64,000 nt of DNA, taken from Candidatus Saccharimonadota bacterium (GTDB lineage: Bacteria; Patescibacteriota; Saccharimonadia; Saccharimonadales; UBA4665). Shown here piece by piece: positions 1-10,884 of the stretch. Both the position numbers and the translations under genes were made by a program. The notes below the pieces were generated by a model. The model was not told where the DNA came from and ran no database searches. It worked only from the letters and a program-made list of their open reading frames with translations. Position 1 is the first letter of the stretch; each line of letters opens with the position of its first letter. The stretch lies in contig PLYP01000006.1 of assembly GCA_003153395.1 (NCBI GenBank), positions 62,001 to 126,000 on the forward strand, given 5' to 3'.

Positions 1-146
1 ATAACTGGGTACCATTTTCTCGATCCGCCCCATTTCACTAGAGCTAAATCGTTACTTTTACTTAGCTCCTGGGAAATATCATGCGCAAATAGCTCCATTC
101 CGCCAACACTAGGAGGAAATTTTCTAGTTATAAAAAGTATTTTCAT
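1..146 (-). CDS. Glycosyltransferase family 4, N-terminal fragment
   Basis: Only the first 48 codons lie in the window; the gene runs off the left edge. The ATG at 146 opens a Rossmann start (MKILFITRKFPPSVGGME) in which the PPxxGGxE pattern is the nucleotide-sugar-transferase signature of GT4 enzymes. Such enzymes move a sugar from a nucleotide donor to polysaccharide or lipid acceptors at the cytoplasmic face. It is divergent from the flavoprotein gene at 233. The acceptor cannot be inferred. The family call is good because this N-terminal motif is distinctive; completeness is unknown. Confidence 0.75.
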   Translation of the reverse strand, partial: MKILFITRKFPPSVGGMELFAHDISQELSKSNDLALVKWGGSRKWYPV

Positions 147-215
147 TAATAATTAGTTTCTTTCAATTTGTTATTGTAGCTTGAAGTTCATACTTAACAA
201 AAAGCTTAAGCTTGG

Positions 216-221
216 TATAAT
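216..221 (+). promoter_or_regulatory. -10 box of near-leaderless promoter
   Basis: A perfect TATAAT lies 11 bases before the ATG at 233 and there is no Shine-Dalgarno sequence. Transcription should start about 5 bases before the start codon. Confidence 0.55.
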
Positions 222-232
222 CATTGTAGAAG

Positions 233-1429
233 ATGTCAAAAACAGAAAACGTATTAATAGTAGGCGGCGGCTTTGCAGGTGTAAAAGCGGCATTAGAGCT
301 GGCTGACAATGAAGATTTCCACGTAACTCTTCTGACAGATGATAGAGATCTTAGATATTATCCAACGCTATATAGAACTGCAACAGGAGGGAGCCGAGCT
401 AATTCAAGTATTCCGCTCGATTCAATTCTATCCGCAAGTAATATAGATGTTGTTATAGGACAAGCCGAAACGCTAGATCGCCAGAAAAAGATAGTCACAA
501 CGGTTGATGGACAAGCCTGTGAATACGACGTACTTATTCTGGCGCTAGGAGTTGTTACAAACTATTTTGGTATTCCGGGCTTGCCCGAATATTCATATAG
601 TATTAAAACCCAGTCGGAAGTCGCCAGATTTAAGAATCATTTACATAAACAACTCATCGAAGATAATCGGCCAGACCTTAACTACATTATTATCGGTGCC
701 GGCCCTACTGGCATTGAACTTGCCGGAGCACTACCTGAGTATTTAAAGCACATTATGAAAAATCACGGAATCTCTAAGCGGAGTATCCATATTGATCTAA
801 TAGAAGCGATGCCAAGGCTGCTGCCTAATTTACCAAAGTCAGTTTCACGAAAAGTTAAATCGCGTCTAAAAAAATTAGGCATAAGTCTATATCTTAAAAG
901 TAAAGTTGAAGGCGAAACGGCGGATGAGCTAACCATTAACGGCAAACCGATTAGAAGCCACACGGTTATTTGGACAGCTGGCGTAACTAATCATCCGTTT
1001 TTTACGAGTAATAAGTTTGTACTTATGGGAAGAGGCAAGGTAGCCGTCGATACTTATCTTCAAACTGAACCAAATATATTCGTACTTGGCGATAATGCCA
1101 ACACGCCTTATAGCGGCTTGGCTCAAACAGCACTAAGAGATGGTAGTTTTGTTGCCCAAAATCTTATCAGAAGATCTAAAGGCAAAAAATTCAAAAGTTA
1201 TAACGCTAAAGAGCCTATATCGGTTATTCCGGCAGGTAACAGGTGGGCAGTTGTTTTATGGGGACGATTCCATTTTGCCGGCCTGTCAGGCTATTTACTG
1301 AGGGAAGCAGCTGATTTGAGAGGCTTTAGTAAGCTGGAGCCATGGTCAAATGCCGTGCAGCAATTTTTAAGCGAATTTTTGTATCAGGACGATTGCTCTA
1401 TATGCTCACTTGCAAACAGTAAGTCTTAA
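233..1429 (+). CDS. NDH-2-like NAD(P)/FAD-dependent oxidoreductase
   Basis: 398 aa, usual length for type II NADH dehydrogenases. The N-terminal dinucleotide fold has VGGGFAG near residues 10-16. A second GxGxxG (IIGAGPTGIELAG) near residue 152 binds NADH, and the ILALGVVTNYFGIPG and GDNA segments bind FAD. The C-terminal part (GRFHFAGLSGYLLREAADL) resembles the amphipathic membrane-binding end of NDH-2. The enzyme would pass electrons from NADH to quinone at the inner membrane without pumping protons. No quinone oxidase is seen here, so a respiratory role is inferred. The ATG is set by the promoter 12 bases upstream. Confidence 0.8.
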   Translation: MSKTENVLIVGGGFAGVKAALELADNEDFHVTLLTDDRDLRYYPTLYRTATGGSRANSSIPLDSILSASNIDVVIGQAETLDRQKKIVTTVDGQACEYDVLILALGVVTNYFGIPGLPEYSYSIKTQSEVARFKNHLHKQLIEDNRPDLNYIIIGAGPTGIELAGALPEYLKHIMKNHGISKRSIHIDLIEAMPRLLPNLPKSVSRKVKSRLKKLGISLYLKSKVEGETADELTINGKPIRSHTVIWTAGVTNHPFFTSNKFVLMGRGKVAVDTYLQTEPNIFVLGDNANTPYSGLAQTALRDGSFVAQNLIRRSKGKKFKSYNAKEPISVIPAGNRWAVVLWGRFHFAGLSGYLLREAADLRGFSKLEPWSNAVQQFLSEFLYQDDCSICSLANSKS

Positions 1430-1451
1430 AGAACATAATCTATAAAAACTG

Positions 1452-1457
1452 TACAAT
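1452..1457 (+). promoter_or_regulatory. -10 box of leaderless promoter
   Basis: TACAAT ends 8 bases before the ATG at 1466, with no ribosome binding site between, so the predicted transcription start falls at or next to the start codon. Confidence 0.45.
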
Positions 1458-1465
1458 ATAGTTAT

Positions 1466-4400
1466 ATGGAGAGAGACTTTACTCAGTCGTTTAATCAGTT
1501 AAATGTAGCCCAAAAACAAGCCGTCGAAAAAATAGATGGACCGGTCTTAGTTATTGCCGGACCAGGCACAGGTAAAACGCAACTTCTTAGCCTCAGAGTA
1601 GCGAACATTCTTAAAAAAACCGATACCGATCCATCAAGTATTTTATGTTTAACATTCACTAATTTTGCGGCTACGAATATGCGAGACAGGTTAGCTAAAT
1701 TAGTAGGGCCCGCAGCTCAAAATGTATCTGTCAGAACTTTTCATAGCTTTGCTAGTGAACTAATGCAGTTATTCCCAGATTATTTTTGGAACGGTGCAAG
1801 TTTAAAAACAGTTCCAGATGCCGTACAGCTGGAAATTATTCAAACTATTTTATCCGATCTACCACTAGATAATCCTTTGTCGGTTAAATTTGCCGATAAC
1901 TATACCGCCATAAGCGATGTAATGCAGGCACTCAAACTGGCTAAAGAAGCTGGACTTACACCTCAAAAATTAGCTGCAATGATTGCAGTAAACGATGCAT
2001 ATATAGATATCGTTGAAAATAAGTTAATAGACTTAACAAATACAAAACTAAGCGCCAAAACTTTAGATCAATTAAAAGTCACAGTTGGTAAGCTTCCAGA
2101 TCAGCCTATAGACGTGTCTGTGGCTCCGCTTACTTCACTAAGTTCAGTTATAAAAAATAGTCTTGATAACGCCATTAATTTAGATAGAGGCACAGGCAAG
2201 ACAACTAATACCGGTGCCTGGAAAAGACGGTGGATACAGTCTGTTAGTGGGCAAAAAGGAATGTACAGCGAGCGAAAACGGAACGCCTGGTGGAAATCTT
2301 TAACGCAAGTATATGGCTCCTACAGAAGCCTTCTTCACAGTCGCGGCTATTACGATTACTCAGACATGATAATAGAAGTTAATACGCAGCTCGAGCAGAA
2401 CCCTGACTTACTGGCAAGCGTTCAGGAAAAATACCTGTATGTTCTAATCGATGAATTTCAAGATGTTAATGCAGCTCAGCTAAGACTGGCGCATTTAGTA
2501 TCTAGCCATTACAGCAATGAGAAAAAGCCCAATTTAATGGCCGTTGGAGATGATGATCAATCCATTTTTGCTTTTAACGGCGCCGAACTTAATAACATGT
2601 TAAATTTTACCCGTTTTTATCCGAGCGTTGAAACTATTGTTTTAAAAGAAAATTATAGATCAACCCAGGAAATATTAGATAATGCGCAAAGTGTTATCTC
2701 GTACTCCGAAGACCGGCTTGTTAACAGAATGGATAATATAAATAAGGAGCTCCTTGCCGCCAGCAAAGTTAAAAAGGGTGAGATAACACATTTTGCTTTT
2801 CCAACCATGGAGCAACAACTGAGCGCCATAGCAACACATATTAAAGAATCTTGGACTGAGAATAGTTCTAACACTATTGCAGTGCTTGCTAGAAGTCACG
2901 ATAGCTTAAGGCGCATTAGTGCCTATTTAAATAAAGAAAACGTACCGTTGCGCTACGAGCAGCAAAATAACATTTTAAACTATGACCTAATTCAACTTAT
3001 TTTTTGTTTGTCAAAACTAGTAGTAAGTATAAAAAGCGGTGATGAGAAAAGTGTTAATTATAATCTGTCGCTTGTTTTGACTCATCCGGTGTGGAACATT
3101 AATACCAGACTGCTATGGAAGATGGCGACTGCAGATCATAAACAAAATAGTCATTGGATGGACAGTGTATTAAATAGCAATGATACAGAAATAAAAAATA
3201 TTGGCGAGTGGCTGCTGTGGCTGAGCGAAGAAGCGCAGTTTCAACCATTGCCGGTTATGACTGAATATATCCTGGGACTTAGAGCAGGTAAATACCTGAC
3301 AAGCCCGCTAAATGAGTATTTTATAAAATTAAAACTAGTAGATAATGACTACCTAAAGAACTTATCGGCATTAAATGTATTAAACTCGCTAATTTATGAA
3401 TTTGTAGCTACCAGACAATCGCTGCCAAAGCTGGAAGATTTTGTCCGATTTTATGAACTTAATAACAGCCTAAATAGAACTATAACCGACGAATCGTGGT
3501 TCGTTAGTGGCGAAAAAGCAGTACAGCTAATGACGATTCATAAGTCCAAAGGACTGGAGTTCGACTGTGTATATTTATTGAACGCCGTAGAAAGTGAATG
3601 GCAGCCCAAACATTTTGGCCGAAAACCACCCGCCAATCTTCCTCTGCAGCCTTATGGAGAGCATCTGGACGATTATGCACGCCTAGCTTACGTTGCCAGC
3701 ACGCGTAGTAAAAGCTCACTTATTATAAGCAGCTACGAGCTTGATGGTAAAAGTCAAAAAGTACTAGCCTCGCCATTTTTCAGCAGCATACCAATAAAAA
3801 GTAAGGGTGGCCAATCTCAAAATATAGATCAAAATATAAAGTTGTTACAGTCAGCATTAAGCTGGCCGCGGCTTGATAACGCTAACGAAAAAACCCTACT
3901 TACTCCTAGGATTAACGAATATACTTTGAGCGCAACCGGACTGCTACAGTTTTTAGACATAACTAATGGCGGACCAATGAATTTCCTGGAAAAACAGCTA
4001 TTAAAACTACCTAGTGTAAATTCACCACATATGGCTTACGGAAATGCCGTGCATAAAGCGATGGAAGCCGCTCAAAATCTTTTCAATAGGGATAAATTCG
4101 ACATGGAACACGTGTTAAGTTACTTTGATGAGGCTTTAGAAAAACAACTGCTGCCGATAAATGAATACCAGCGCTACCACGATCATGGAAGGCAAGTAAT
4201 AAAAAGTTTATTCCAGGAAAAGAAATACAATTTAACAAATAATGCCCTGGCCGAAGTATCATTTGATAACGTAGTTCTAAATAATGCCACGCTTAAGGGT
4301 GCTTTGGATAATGTTTACTTGGATAACAATAAGCTTATAATTTCAGACTATAAAACTGGTGCGTCGCTTAAAAGTTTTAGTTCGCGGTCACAGTCTAAAG

Positions 4401-4693
4401 CTATTAAAGCCTGGAGGCATAAGAACCAGCTTTTATTTTATGTGCTTCTGGCCAGGCAAAGTGGAAGATATAAAAACGTTAAGCGCTACGAAGCGCGTAT
4501 TATTTACGTTGAGGCTGAGGATCCAGGCGAACTGGTGCTCAGTCTTATTCCCGATGAAGATGAACTCAAATATTTAGAAAGATTGATTTCTTCCGTATGG
4601 AAAAAAATTAAGACTTTTGATTTACCGGACACTACTAAATATAGCGAAGATATTAGTGGCATATTAGAATTTCAAAGAGACTTACTTAAATAA
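1466..4693 (+). CDS. UvrD/Rep helicase fused to PD-(D/E)XK nuclease
   Basis: 1075 aa. A superfamily 1A helicase core is complete: Q motif LNVAQKQAV (12-20), Walker A GPGTGKT (32-38), DEFQD Walker B (about 328), GDDDQSIFAF (about 357), ENYRS, MTIHKSKGLEFD (about 688) and LAYVASTR (about 740). From about residue 850 a RecB/AddB-like nuclease follows, with GNAVHKAME and the catalytic IISDYKTG near residue 961. It should unwind and cut DNA during break repair or foreign-DNA processing, in a single chain like one half of AddAB or AdnAB. No partner subunit is adjacent. The iron-sulfur cysteines typical of AddB nucleases were not seen. Confidence 0.88.
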   Translation: MERDFTQSFNQLNVAQKQAVEKIDGPVLVIAGPGTGKTQLLSLRVANILKKTDTDPSSILCLTFTNFAATNMRDRLAKLVGPAAQNVSVRTFHSFASELMQLFPDYFWNGASLKTVPDAVQLEIIQTILSDLPLDNPLSVKFADNYTAISDVMQALKLAKEAGLTPQKLAAMIAVNDAYIDIVENKLIDLTNTKLSAKTLDQLKVTVGKLPDQPIDVSVAPLTSLSSVIKNSLDNAINLDRGTGKTTNTGAWKRRWIQSVSGQKGMYSERKRNAWWKSLTQVYGSYRSLLHSRGYYDYSDMIIEVNTQLEQNPDLLASVQEKYLYVLIDEFQDVNAAQLRLAHLVSSHYSNEKKPNLMAVGDDDQSIFAFNGAELNNMLNFTRFYPSVETIVLKENYRSTQEILDNAQSVISYSEDRLVNRMDNINKELLAASKVKKGEITHFAFPTMEQQLSAIATHIKESWTENSSNTIAVLARSHDSLRRISAYLNKENVPLRYEQQNNILNYDLIQLIFCLSKLVVSIKSGDEKSVNYNLSLVLTHPVWNINTRLLWKMATADHKQNSHWMDSVLNSNDTEIKNIGEWLLWLSEEAQFQPLPVMTEYILGLRAGKYLTSPLNEYFIKLKLVDNDYLKNLSALNVLNSLIYEFVATRQSLPKLEDFVRFYELNNSLNRTITDESWFVSGEKAVQLMTIHKSKGLEFDCVYLLNAVESEWQPKHFGRKPPANLPLQPYGEHLDDYARLAYVASTRSKSSLIISSYELDGKSQKVLASPFFSSIPIKSKGGQSQNIDQNIKLLQSALSWPRLDNANEKTLLTPRINEYTLSATGLLQFLDITNGGPMNFLEKQLLKLPSVNSPHMAYGNAVHKAMEAAQNLFNRDKFDMEHVLSYFDEALEKQLLPINEYQRYHDHGRQVIKSLFQEKKYNLTNNALAEVSFDNVVLNNATLKGALDNVYLDNNKLIISDYKTGASLKSFSSRSQSKAIKAWRHKNQLLFYVLLARQSGRYKNVKRYEARIIYVEAEDPGELVLSLIPDEDELKYLERLISSVWKKIKTFDLPDTTKYSEDISGILEFQRDLLK

Positions 4694-4727
4694 AAAACTG
4701 CCCTACGCGTTGCCGCAGAGCAGAATA

Positions 4728-4746
4728 TTTTACTTAGAAAGTAAAA
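4728..4746. terminator. Hairpin between convergent genes
   Basis: Perfect 8-bp arms TTTTACTT and AAGTAAAA with a 3-base loop fill the gap between the helicase and aquaporin stop codons. It is AT-only, so a weak bidirectional terminator. Confidence 0.4.
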
Positions 4747-5490
4747 CTATTTTTTTCGCGATGTTTTCTTTTTAGCTGTAGCGCGCTTGGCTACAGGTTT
4801 TTTAGCTGAAACTGAGCTTACAGAACTAGACGAGACAGCAACGCTGCTGGTAGCTAATGCTTCTGGCTCTGCGAATAGTAGAGCGTAAAGATTAGTACCG
4901 ATTATTGCTCCTAGAACAGGTCCTAGTACATATGTGCCCCAAACCCAAGATTTTGCACCAAGTGCAACGGCTGGGTTCAATAGACCTAGTGATGCTGAGC
5001 CGGCTGTGGCTACAAGAATACCTACTGCGTAGGCAAGTCCTGCATAGCTAGAGTTAGCGGCTTTACTGAAACCTTGATATACAGTCGATGCAAACCCAAA
5101 GCTAAGTACTGCTGTACCTAATGCTTCTGCGACTAATATTCGTCCTGTATAGTGTCCACCTACGTTTGGTAGGTGCTGGTTCAAAAGATATGTAAATATG
5201 CCAAATGCAGCATACGCACCCGCAAATTGCACAATTATATATGCAAGACCAGTAACAGTTGATATTTTCCTAGCTGTCCATAGCGCCAACGTAATTGCTG
5301 GATTGAAATAACCGCCAGAAGCTCCACCGTATACGTATCCCAGTAGCGCGAATGCCATTCCAGTAGCGATTGCTACAAAAAATGGTAGACCAATTTGAGA
5401 GCGTTGAACACTCAATATTGTTATTGTTAATATTCCTGTACCTAGAAACTCTCCCACAAGAGCAGCTGCTTTTCTTCTTCCAAAAACCAT
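4747..5490 (-). CDS. Aquaporin / MIP family channel
   Basis: 247 aa with six hydrophobic spans and both half-helix signatures, FNPAITL and LNPAVAL. It should conduct water or small neutral solutes across the cell membrane. I chose ATG at 5490 because GGAGG lies 5 bases before it; the GTG at 5502 would overlap that ribosome site. Two oddities: the arginine that follows the second NPA in most aquaporins, part of the selectivity filter, is valine; and the chain ends in a Lys/Ala-rich tail (AKKPVAKRATAKKKTSRKK) like a histone-H1 tail, probably cytoplasmic. Confidence 0.85.
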   Translation of the reverse strand: MVFGRRKAAALVGEFLGTGILTITILSVQRSQIGLPFFVAIATGMAFALLGYVYGGASGGYFNPAITLALWTARKISTVTGLAYIIVQFAGAYAAFGIFTYLLNQHLPNVGGHYTGRILVAEALGTAVLSFGFASTVYQGFSKAANSSYAGLAYAVGILVATAGSASLGLLNPAVALGAKSWVWGTYVLGPVLGAIIGTNLYALLFAEPEALATSSVAVSSSSVSSVSAKKPVAKRATAKKKTSRKK

Positions 5491-5540
5491 TGGAACCTCC
5501 ACTTTATTTTCTTAAGACTAAGATTACAGTTACTTTATAG

Positions 5541-5645
5541 TTTTGTAAAGGGCTTAATACCGCGCTTGTTTTTCTAGATGGCATCAGTGCGGTTGAGGAA
5601 CTACGCCGTATAGACGAGGAATTAAGCGCCAGTAGAGCTGCTTAA
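5541..5645 (+). pseudogene. Possible gene remnant, open frame without start codon
   Basis: One frame is open for 34 codons and ends LDGISAVEELRRIDEELSA plus four residues and TAA. It has charged heptad-like, protein-like composition but no ATG, GTG or TTG in frame, and a stop directly upstream. It may be the C-terminal scar of a lost gene between aquaporin and atpC. It could equally be chance. Confidence 0.2.
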
Positions 5646-5664
5646 ATAGCTACTTTTATTAAAA

Positions 5665-6093
5665 TTATCTACGATTATGTCGTCTGTGTAGACCTGCTAC
5701 ATGCAGTCTAACTTCTGATCTATCAATTAGCTGTTGAGCGTGTTCAAGGCTTACTGCGTCCTTAGCTTCTACTTTCATTTTCTGTGCCCGCTCAAGTGCT
5801 TTCTGAGCTTCGGCCTCGCTTATCTCGTCAGCTCTATCAGCTTCGTCCACTAAAACTCGTAGAGTGTTGTCGGACACCTCTATTGCTCCACCGTTGGTCG
5901 CAAAAAATTCTCTGGCACTATCCGGATCTTTAGGATTTCTCCTTACCATTATGGCTCCTGAAGTAGCCACGCTCACTAAGGGCATGTGATCTTGAAGAAC
6001 GCCAATTTGTCCATCCAATGTAGGAAGCACTACTTCGTATACGTCTTCATCAAATTTTTTACCGCTAATACTGACTAGTTGAAAATGAAACAT
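5665..6093 (-). CDS. atpC: ATP synthase epsilon subunit
   Basis: 142 aa, the usual length. The N-terminal beta-barrel has the family signature LPTLDGQIGVLQDHMPLV around residues 24-41, followed by a two-helix C-terminal domain rich in Asp, Glu and Lys. Epsilon sits in the central stalk, couples gamma to the c-ring and can inhibit ATP hydrolysis. It is the last gene of the operon, starting 5 bases after the atpD stop. The end RLHVAGLHRRHNRR is unusually basic. Confidence 0.93.
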   Translation of the reverse strand: MFHFQLVSISGKKFDEDVYEVVLPTLDGQIGVLQDHMPLVSVATSGAIMVRRNPKDPDSAREFFATNGGAIEVSDNTLRVLVDEADRADEISEAEAQKALERAQKMKVEAKDAVSLEHAQQLIDRSEVRLHVAGLHRRHNRR

Positions 6094-6098
6094 TAAAT

Positions 6099-7496
<1,398 letters not shown>

Positions 7497-7502
7497 TTAA
7501 TC

Positions 7503-8369
7503 TTATCCACTTAATGCTTCCACGCCACCGGATATTTCGGCTAATTCTTGCGTTATCGAAGCTTGACGTGCAGTATTCAGGGCCAAAGTATAATCATCTA
7601 TTATGTCGTTGGCATTATCCGTGGCATTCTTGGTAGCCATCATGCGCATAGCATGCTCACTAGCTAAACTCTCTAAAATTGCCTGCCATATCTGAGCCTC
7701 AATTAAACGAGTAGTAACCTCGTCTATTACAGTCTCAACATCCGGTTCAAAATTACTTATGGTAACGCTAGAGCTATCGACATCAATTAGCGGAGCAGGC
7801 AATAACTGTAGTACTTGCGCTTCTTGTAATATGCCGGATTTATATACTGTATATATTACTTGGACATCATCTACTTTTTCTTTCCTGTACTCATCCAGTA
7901 CCATGTTTAGTATCGGTCGCATTTCATTAACGCTAGGCTGATCACTAAAAGGCGGGTATACGGCCATTAGATAATTATCTCCAAGGCGCCTAACAAACTG
8001 CGCTCCCTTGCTGCCAATAGTTATCACATGACTTGCTACCTTTTCGTTTTGATCACGTTTAAGTCCCTGGGTTAGTAGTTTTAATACATTGGCGTTATAC
8101 GCCCCAGCAAGTCCCATATTCGAAGTTATAATTACATAAAGTCTATTTTTAACTTCGCGCTTTTTAAATAGTGGCTGCTGTTCAACTTCACTCATGGCGT
8201 TTAGTTTAGTTAGCAAGTCATATGCCAGATCACGGTAATCGCGGCTTCGCTGTGCATAGTCCTGCGCCCGCCTAAGTTTACTAGCAGAAACTAGCTCCAT
8301 GGCTTTGGTTATCTGTCTCATATTTCTGACAGAGGTTATACGCCGCTTAAGAGTAATCATGCTAGCCAC
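7503..8369 (-). CDS. atpG: ATP synthase gamma subunit
   Basis: 288 aa, normal length. The gamma subunit is the rotating shaft of F1. The N-terminal helix (LKRRITSVRNMRQITKAMEL) and the C-terminal helix (TLALNTARQASITQELAEI) are the paired coiled coil typical of the family. I keep the GTG start at 8369 because it gives the conserved MAS opening, and AAGGAG at the end of atpA serves as ribosome site. An ATG three codons later is possible. Confidence 0.95.
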   Translation of the reverse strand: MASMITLKRRITSVRNMRQITKAMELVSASKLRRAQDYAQRSRDYRDLAYDLLTKLNAMSEVEQQPLFKKREVKNRLYVIITSNMGLAGAYNANVLKLLTQGLKRDQNEKVASHVITIGSKGAQFVRRLGDNYLMAVYPPFSDQPSVNEMRPILNMVLDEYRKEKVDDVQVIYTVYKSGILQEAQVLQLLPAPLIDVDSSSVTISNFEPDVETVIDEVTTRLIEAQIWQAILESLASEHAMRMMATKNATDNANDIIDDYTLALNTARQASITQELAEISGGVEALSG

Positions 8370-8376
8370 GACTCAT

Positions 8377-9927
8377 CTACTCCTTAACCGCTTTTTCGTT
8401 AACTTTATAGGTATCTGCAACACTTTTAGCAACTTTTAAGACTTGCTCATTCTGAGCGTCGGTCGGCTTTTCTCCAGTATTAATTTCCGTTGTAAGCTTA
8501 GCGTGCTTAGCCTTAAGCTCTCGTAGTAAACTATCCTGTGCCAGTTTTATCTTTTCGACCGGCACTTTATCGAACGCGCCATTAGTAGTTGCATATAAGC
8601 TGGCATACATTTCCCATACCGCGTACGGATTGTACTGTGTTTGCTTGAGCAGTTCTGTAAGCCTTTGACCTCGCTCAATCGTTTTCCTGGTTTCTGGATC
8701 CAAATCCGTAGAAAACTGGCTAAAGGCAGCAAGTTCTCTAAACTGAGCTAGGCCAAGTTTAATACCGCCACCGACAGCTTTAATAGCTTTTGTTTGAGCG
8801 TCACCACCAACACGGGATACCGATAATCCAACTGATATAGCAGGACGAATACCCTGATAAAACAAATTGGTTTCTAAAAATATTTGCCCGTCGGTGATGG
8901 AAATAACATTAGTTGGAATATAAGCACTAATTTCACCGGCCTGAGTTTCAATGATCGGCAGGGCAGTGAGAGATCCTGCACCCAGTGCATCTGAAAGTTT
9001 TGCGGAACGCTCCAGTAATCTAGAGTGTAAGTAAAATACATCTCCCGGGTAAGCTTCACGTCCGGGTGGGCGTCTAAGCAGCAGCGACATTTGCCTGTAA
9101 GCAACAGCATGTTTAGAAAGATCGTCATAGATAATGAGGGCGTGGCCTTTGTTATCTCTAAAGTATTCACCAATGGCGCAACCGGCGTATGGAGCTAAGT
9201 ACAACATGGCTGCAGGGTCGGCTGGGCTAGTTGCGACTATAATTGTCTGGTCCATTACACCTTCTCGCTGAAGCCTCTCTTTAAGAGCTGAAATCTTTGA
9301 TAATTTCTGACCTATGGCAACGTATACGTTTATAACCCCAGTTTTCTGTCGCGACTGGTTTACCATTGTGTCTATAGCTATAGCGGTCTTACCAGTTTGT
9401 CTGTCGCCAATAATTAGCTCTCGCTGGCCTCGTCCTATAGGAATCATAGCGTCTATGGCCATTAGACCTGTCATTAATGGTTCGTGGACATGCTTTCGTT
9501 CTAATACTCCAGGTGCTGGTCTTTCAACTCTATACGATTGTTTTGTTTTTATCGGTCCGCCACCATCAAGAGGGTTTCCAAGTGGATCTACAATTCGACC
9601 AACTAGCTCCGGACCTACCGGAACCTCCAGTACTTTACCGGACAATCGTACATTACTGCCGGCTTTAACTTTAGTGTCATCGCCTAAAATTACAGCTCCA
9701 ATTTCGTCCTCCGCAAGATTCAATGCAAAAGCCGTAATCTGCTGACCATCATCTCCTTCAATTTCTAACATCTCACTATATCCGGCCTGACTTAGACCAT
9801 ATATCCAAGCAATCCCATCGCCGACTCGAGTAACAACTCCGACATTTTCTATATCTGGTCGGTTCTTTAGTTCAGCAATAGCCGCTCGAATGTCTGCCGA
9901 AAGTTCTGTAATTGATAATTCTGCCAC
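8377..9927 (-). CDS. atpA: ATP synthase alpha subunit
   Basis: 516 aa, usual length. Alpha carries the non-catalytic nucleotide sites and alternates with beta in F1. The P-loop [13 protein letters not shown] is near residue 170, and the arginine-finger region [14 protein letters not shown] follows near residue 365. The start is GTG and overlaps the atpH stop by one base, which points to coupled translation. The C-terminal end ([13 protein letters not shown]) is slightly longer than average. Confidence 0.97.
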   Translation of the reverse strand: MAELSITELSADIRAAIAELKNRPDIENVGVVTRVGDGIAWIYGLSQAGYSEMLEIEGDDGQQITAFALNLAEDEIGAVILGDDTKVKAGSNVRLSGKVLEVPVGPELVGRIVDPLGNPLDGGGPIKTKQSYRVERPAPGVLERKHVHEPLMTGLMAIDAMIPIGRGQRELIIGDRQTGKTAIAIDTMVNQSRQKTGVINVYVAIGQKLSKISALKERLQREGVMDQTIIVATSPADPAAMLYLAPYAGCAIGEYFRDNKGHALIIYDDLSKHAVAYRQMSLLLRRPPGREAYPGDVFYLHSRLLERSAKLSDALGAGSLTALPIIETQAGEISAYIPTNVISITDGQIFLETNLFYQGIRPAISVGLSVSRVGGDAQTKAIKAVGGGIKLGLAQFRELAAFSQFSTDLDPETRKTIERGQRLTELLKQTQYNPYAVWEMYASLYATTNGAFDKVPVEKIKLAQDSLLRELKAKHAKLTTEINTGEKPTDAQNEQVLKVAKSVADTYKVNEKAVKE

Positions 9928-10337
9928 TAGTTATATTCCTTTCCTGTCATGGTTAACTGCTTGAATTTGTTGATCTTAGCCTTAAAACTTAAATCCAGTT
10001 GTTGATTAGCGAAATTAAGCCTAACTCCACCTAAGATTTCCGGATCAAGAATTTTAGTGATTATTGTCTGCTTAGTCTTTGGATACAGTTGATTAACTTT
10101 AGTTTTAATCTGTTTTTCAATTGCGGGAGTAATAGTATGAGCGCTAGAAGCGATTACCTCTAGGTGTCCTGCGTCTGCCCAGTCGGCCGATACGTCCCTC
10201 ATAATGGAATCTAAATCTCCCACGCGTCTGTTCTGAAGTAAATAAGCAGCTATTTCTTGAACAAAATCTTTCTTAATGCCACTCTTCAATGATTTATCGG
10301 CAATAAATTTGGCTAATTTAAGGCGTGAAGTCTTCAT
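9927..10337 (-). CDS. atpH: ATP synthase delta subunit, shortened
   Basis: 136 aa, against about 175-180 in most bacteria. Delta links the peripheral stalk to the top of F1. The C-terminal beta domain is clear ([20 protein letters not shown]), but the N-terminal helical bundle that binds alpha is reduced. The gene overlaps atpF by 4 bases (ATGA) and atpA by one. Operon position makes the assignment firm despite divergence. Short delta subunits fit streamlined genomes, but that is inference. Confidence 0.88.
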   Translation of the reverse strand: MKTSRLKLAKFIADKSLKSGIKKDFVQEIAAYLLQNRRVGDLDSIMRDVSADWADAGHLEVIASSAHTITPAIEKQIKTKVNQLYPKTKQTIITKILDPEILGGVRLNFANQQLDLSFKAKINKFKQLTMTGKEYN

Positions 10338-10864
10338 GTACTAATCCCCTTAAGTGTCCGCTCTATAATCTGTATGTCTTTTTTATCATCAACTTTTTCG
10401 CCAATTACGGCTTCTGTGGCGTCAGCTATAAGTCCAACAACTTCTTTTTCAAGCTTTTGACGAGCTAGGGCAGTTTCTTGCTGAATTCGCTCTTCGGCGG
10501 ATTTTATAACTCCCTCGGCCTTAATCTTAGCTTTATCTTCGGCTGCTCGAACAATTTGTCTGGCGCTATCTTGGGAGGCGGAGATTATTTCATCAGCTTT
10601 AACCCTTGTTTCTTGCAGTGTTGTTTCAACTTGTGCGGCCAGTTCTGCCTTATCCTTTTGCATCTGCTCGCCAAGCTTTACGCCCTTATCGATAGTTTCT
10701 CTTCGCTCACGAAGTACTTTTAAAATAGGGCCAAAAGCGTAGCGCTTTAAAACAAAGTAAGCCAATATAAATGTAATGAGCTGTATGACAAATGCTTTAG
10801 GATCAAATCCCAGTGCCCCTATGCCAGATGAACTAGCGCCAAATGTTGAGATGTTCGGTAACAT
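10334..10864 (-). CDS. atpF: ATP synthase b subunit
   Basis: 176 aa. One N-terminal membrane span (KAFVIQLITFILAYFVL, residues about 24-40) is followed by a long charged coiled coil (RERRETIDKGVKLGEQMQK onward) that forms the peripheral stalk and reaches delta. This is the usual b architecture and length. It lies between atpE and atpH. An AGGAGT sequence lies about 20 bases before the ATG, too far for a normal ribosome site, so the start is slightly uncertain. Confidence 0.93.
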   Translation of the reverse strand: MLPNISTFGASSSGIGALGFDPKAFVIQLITFILAYFVLKRYAFGPILKVLRERRETIDKGVKLGEQMQKDKAELAAQVETTLQETRVKADEIISASQDSARQIVRAAEDKAKIKAEGVIKSAEERIQQETALARQKLEKEVVGLIADATEAVIGEKVDDKKDIQIIERTLKGIST

Positions 10865-10884
10865 GTAAACTTTAAATGTAACTC

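Noticed and set aside
9314-9745. Long plus-strand frame opposite atpA
   Set aside because: It is a shadow of the alpha-subunit gene, with no ribosome site and no protein-like motifs.
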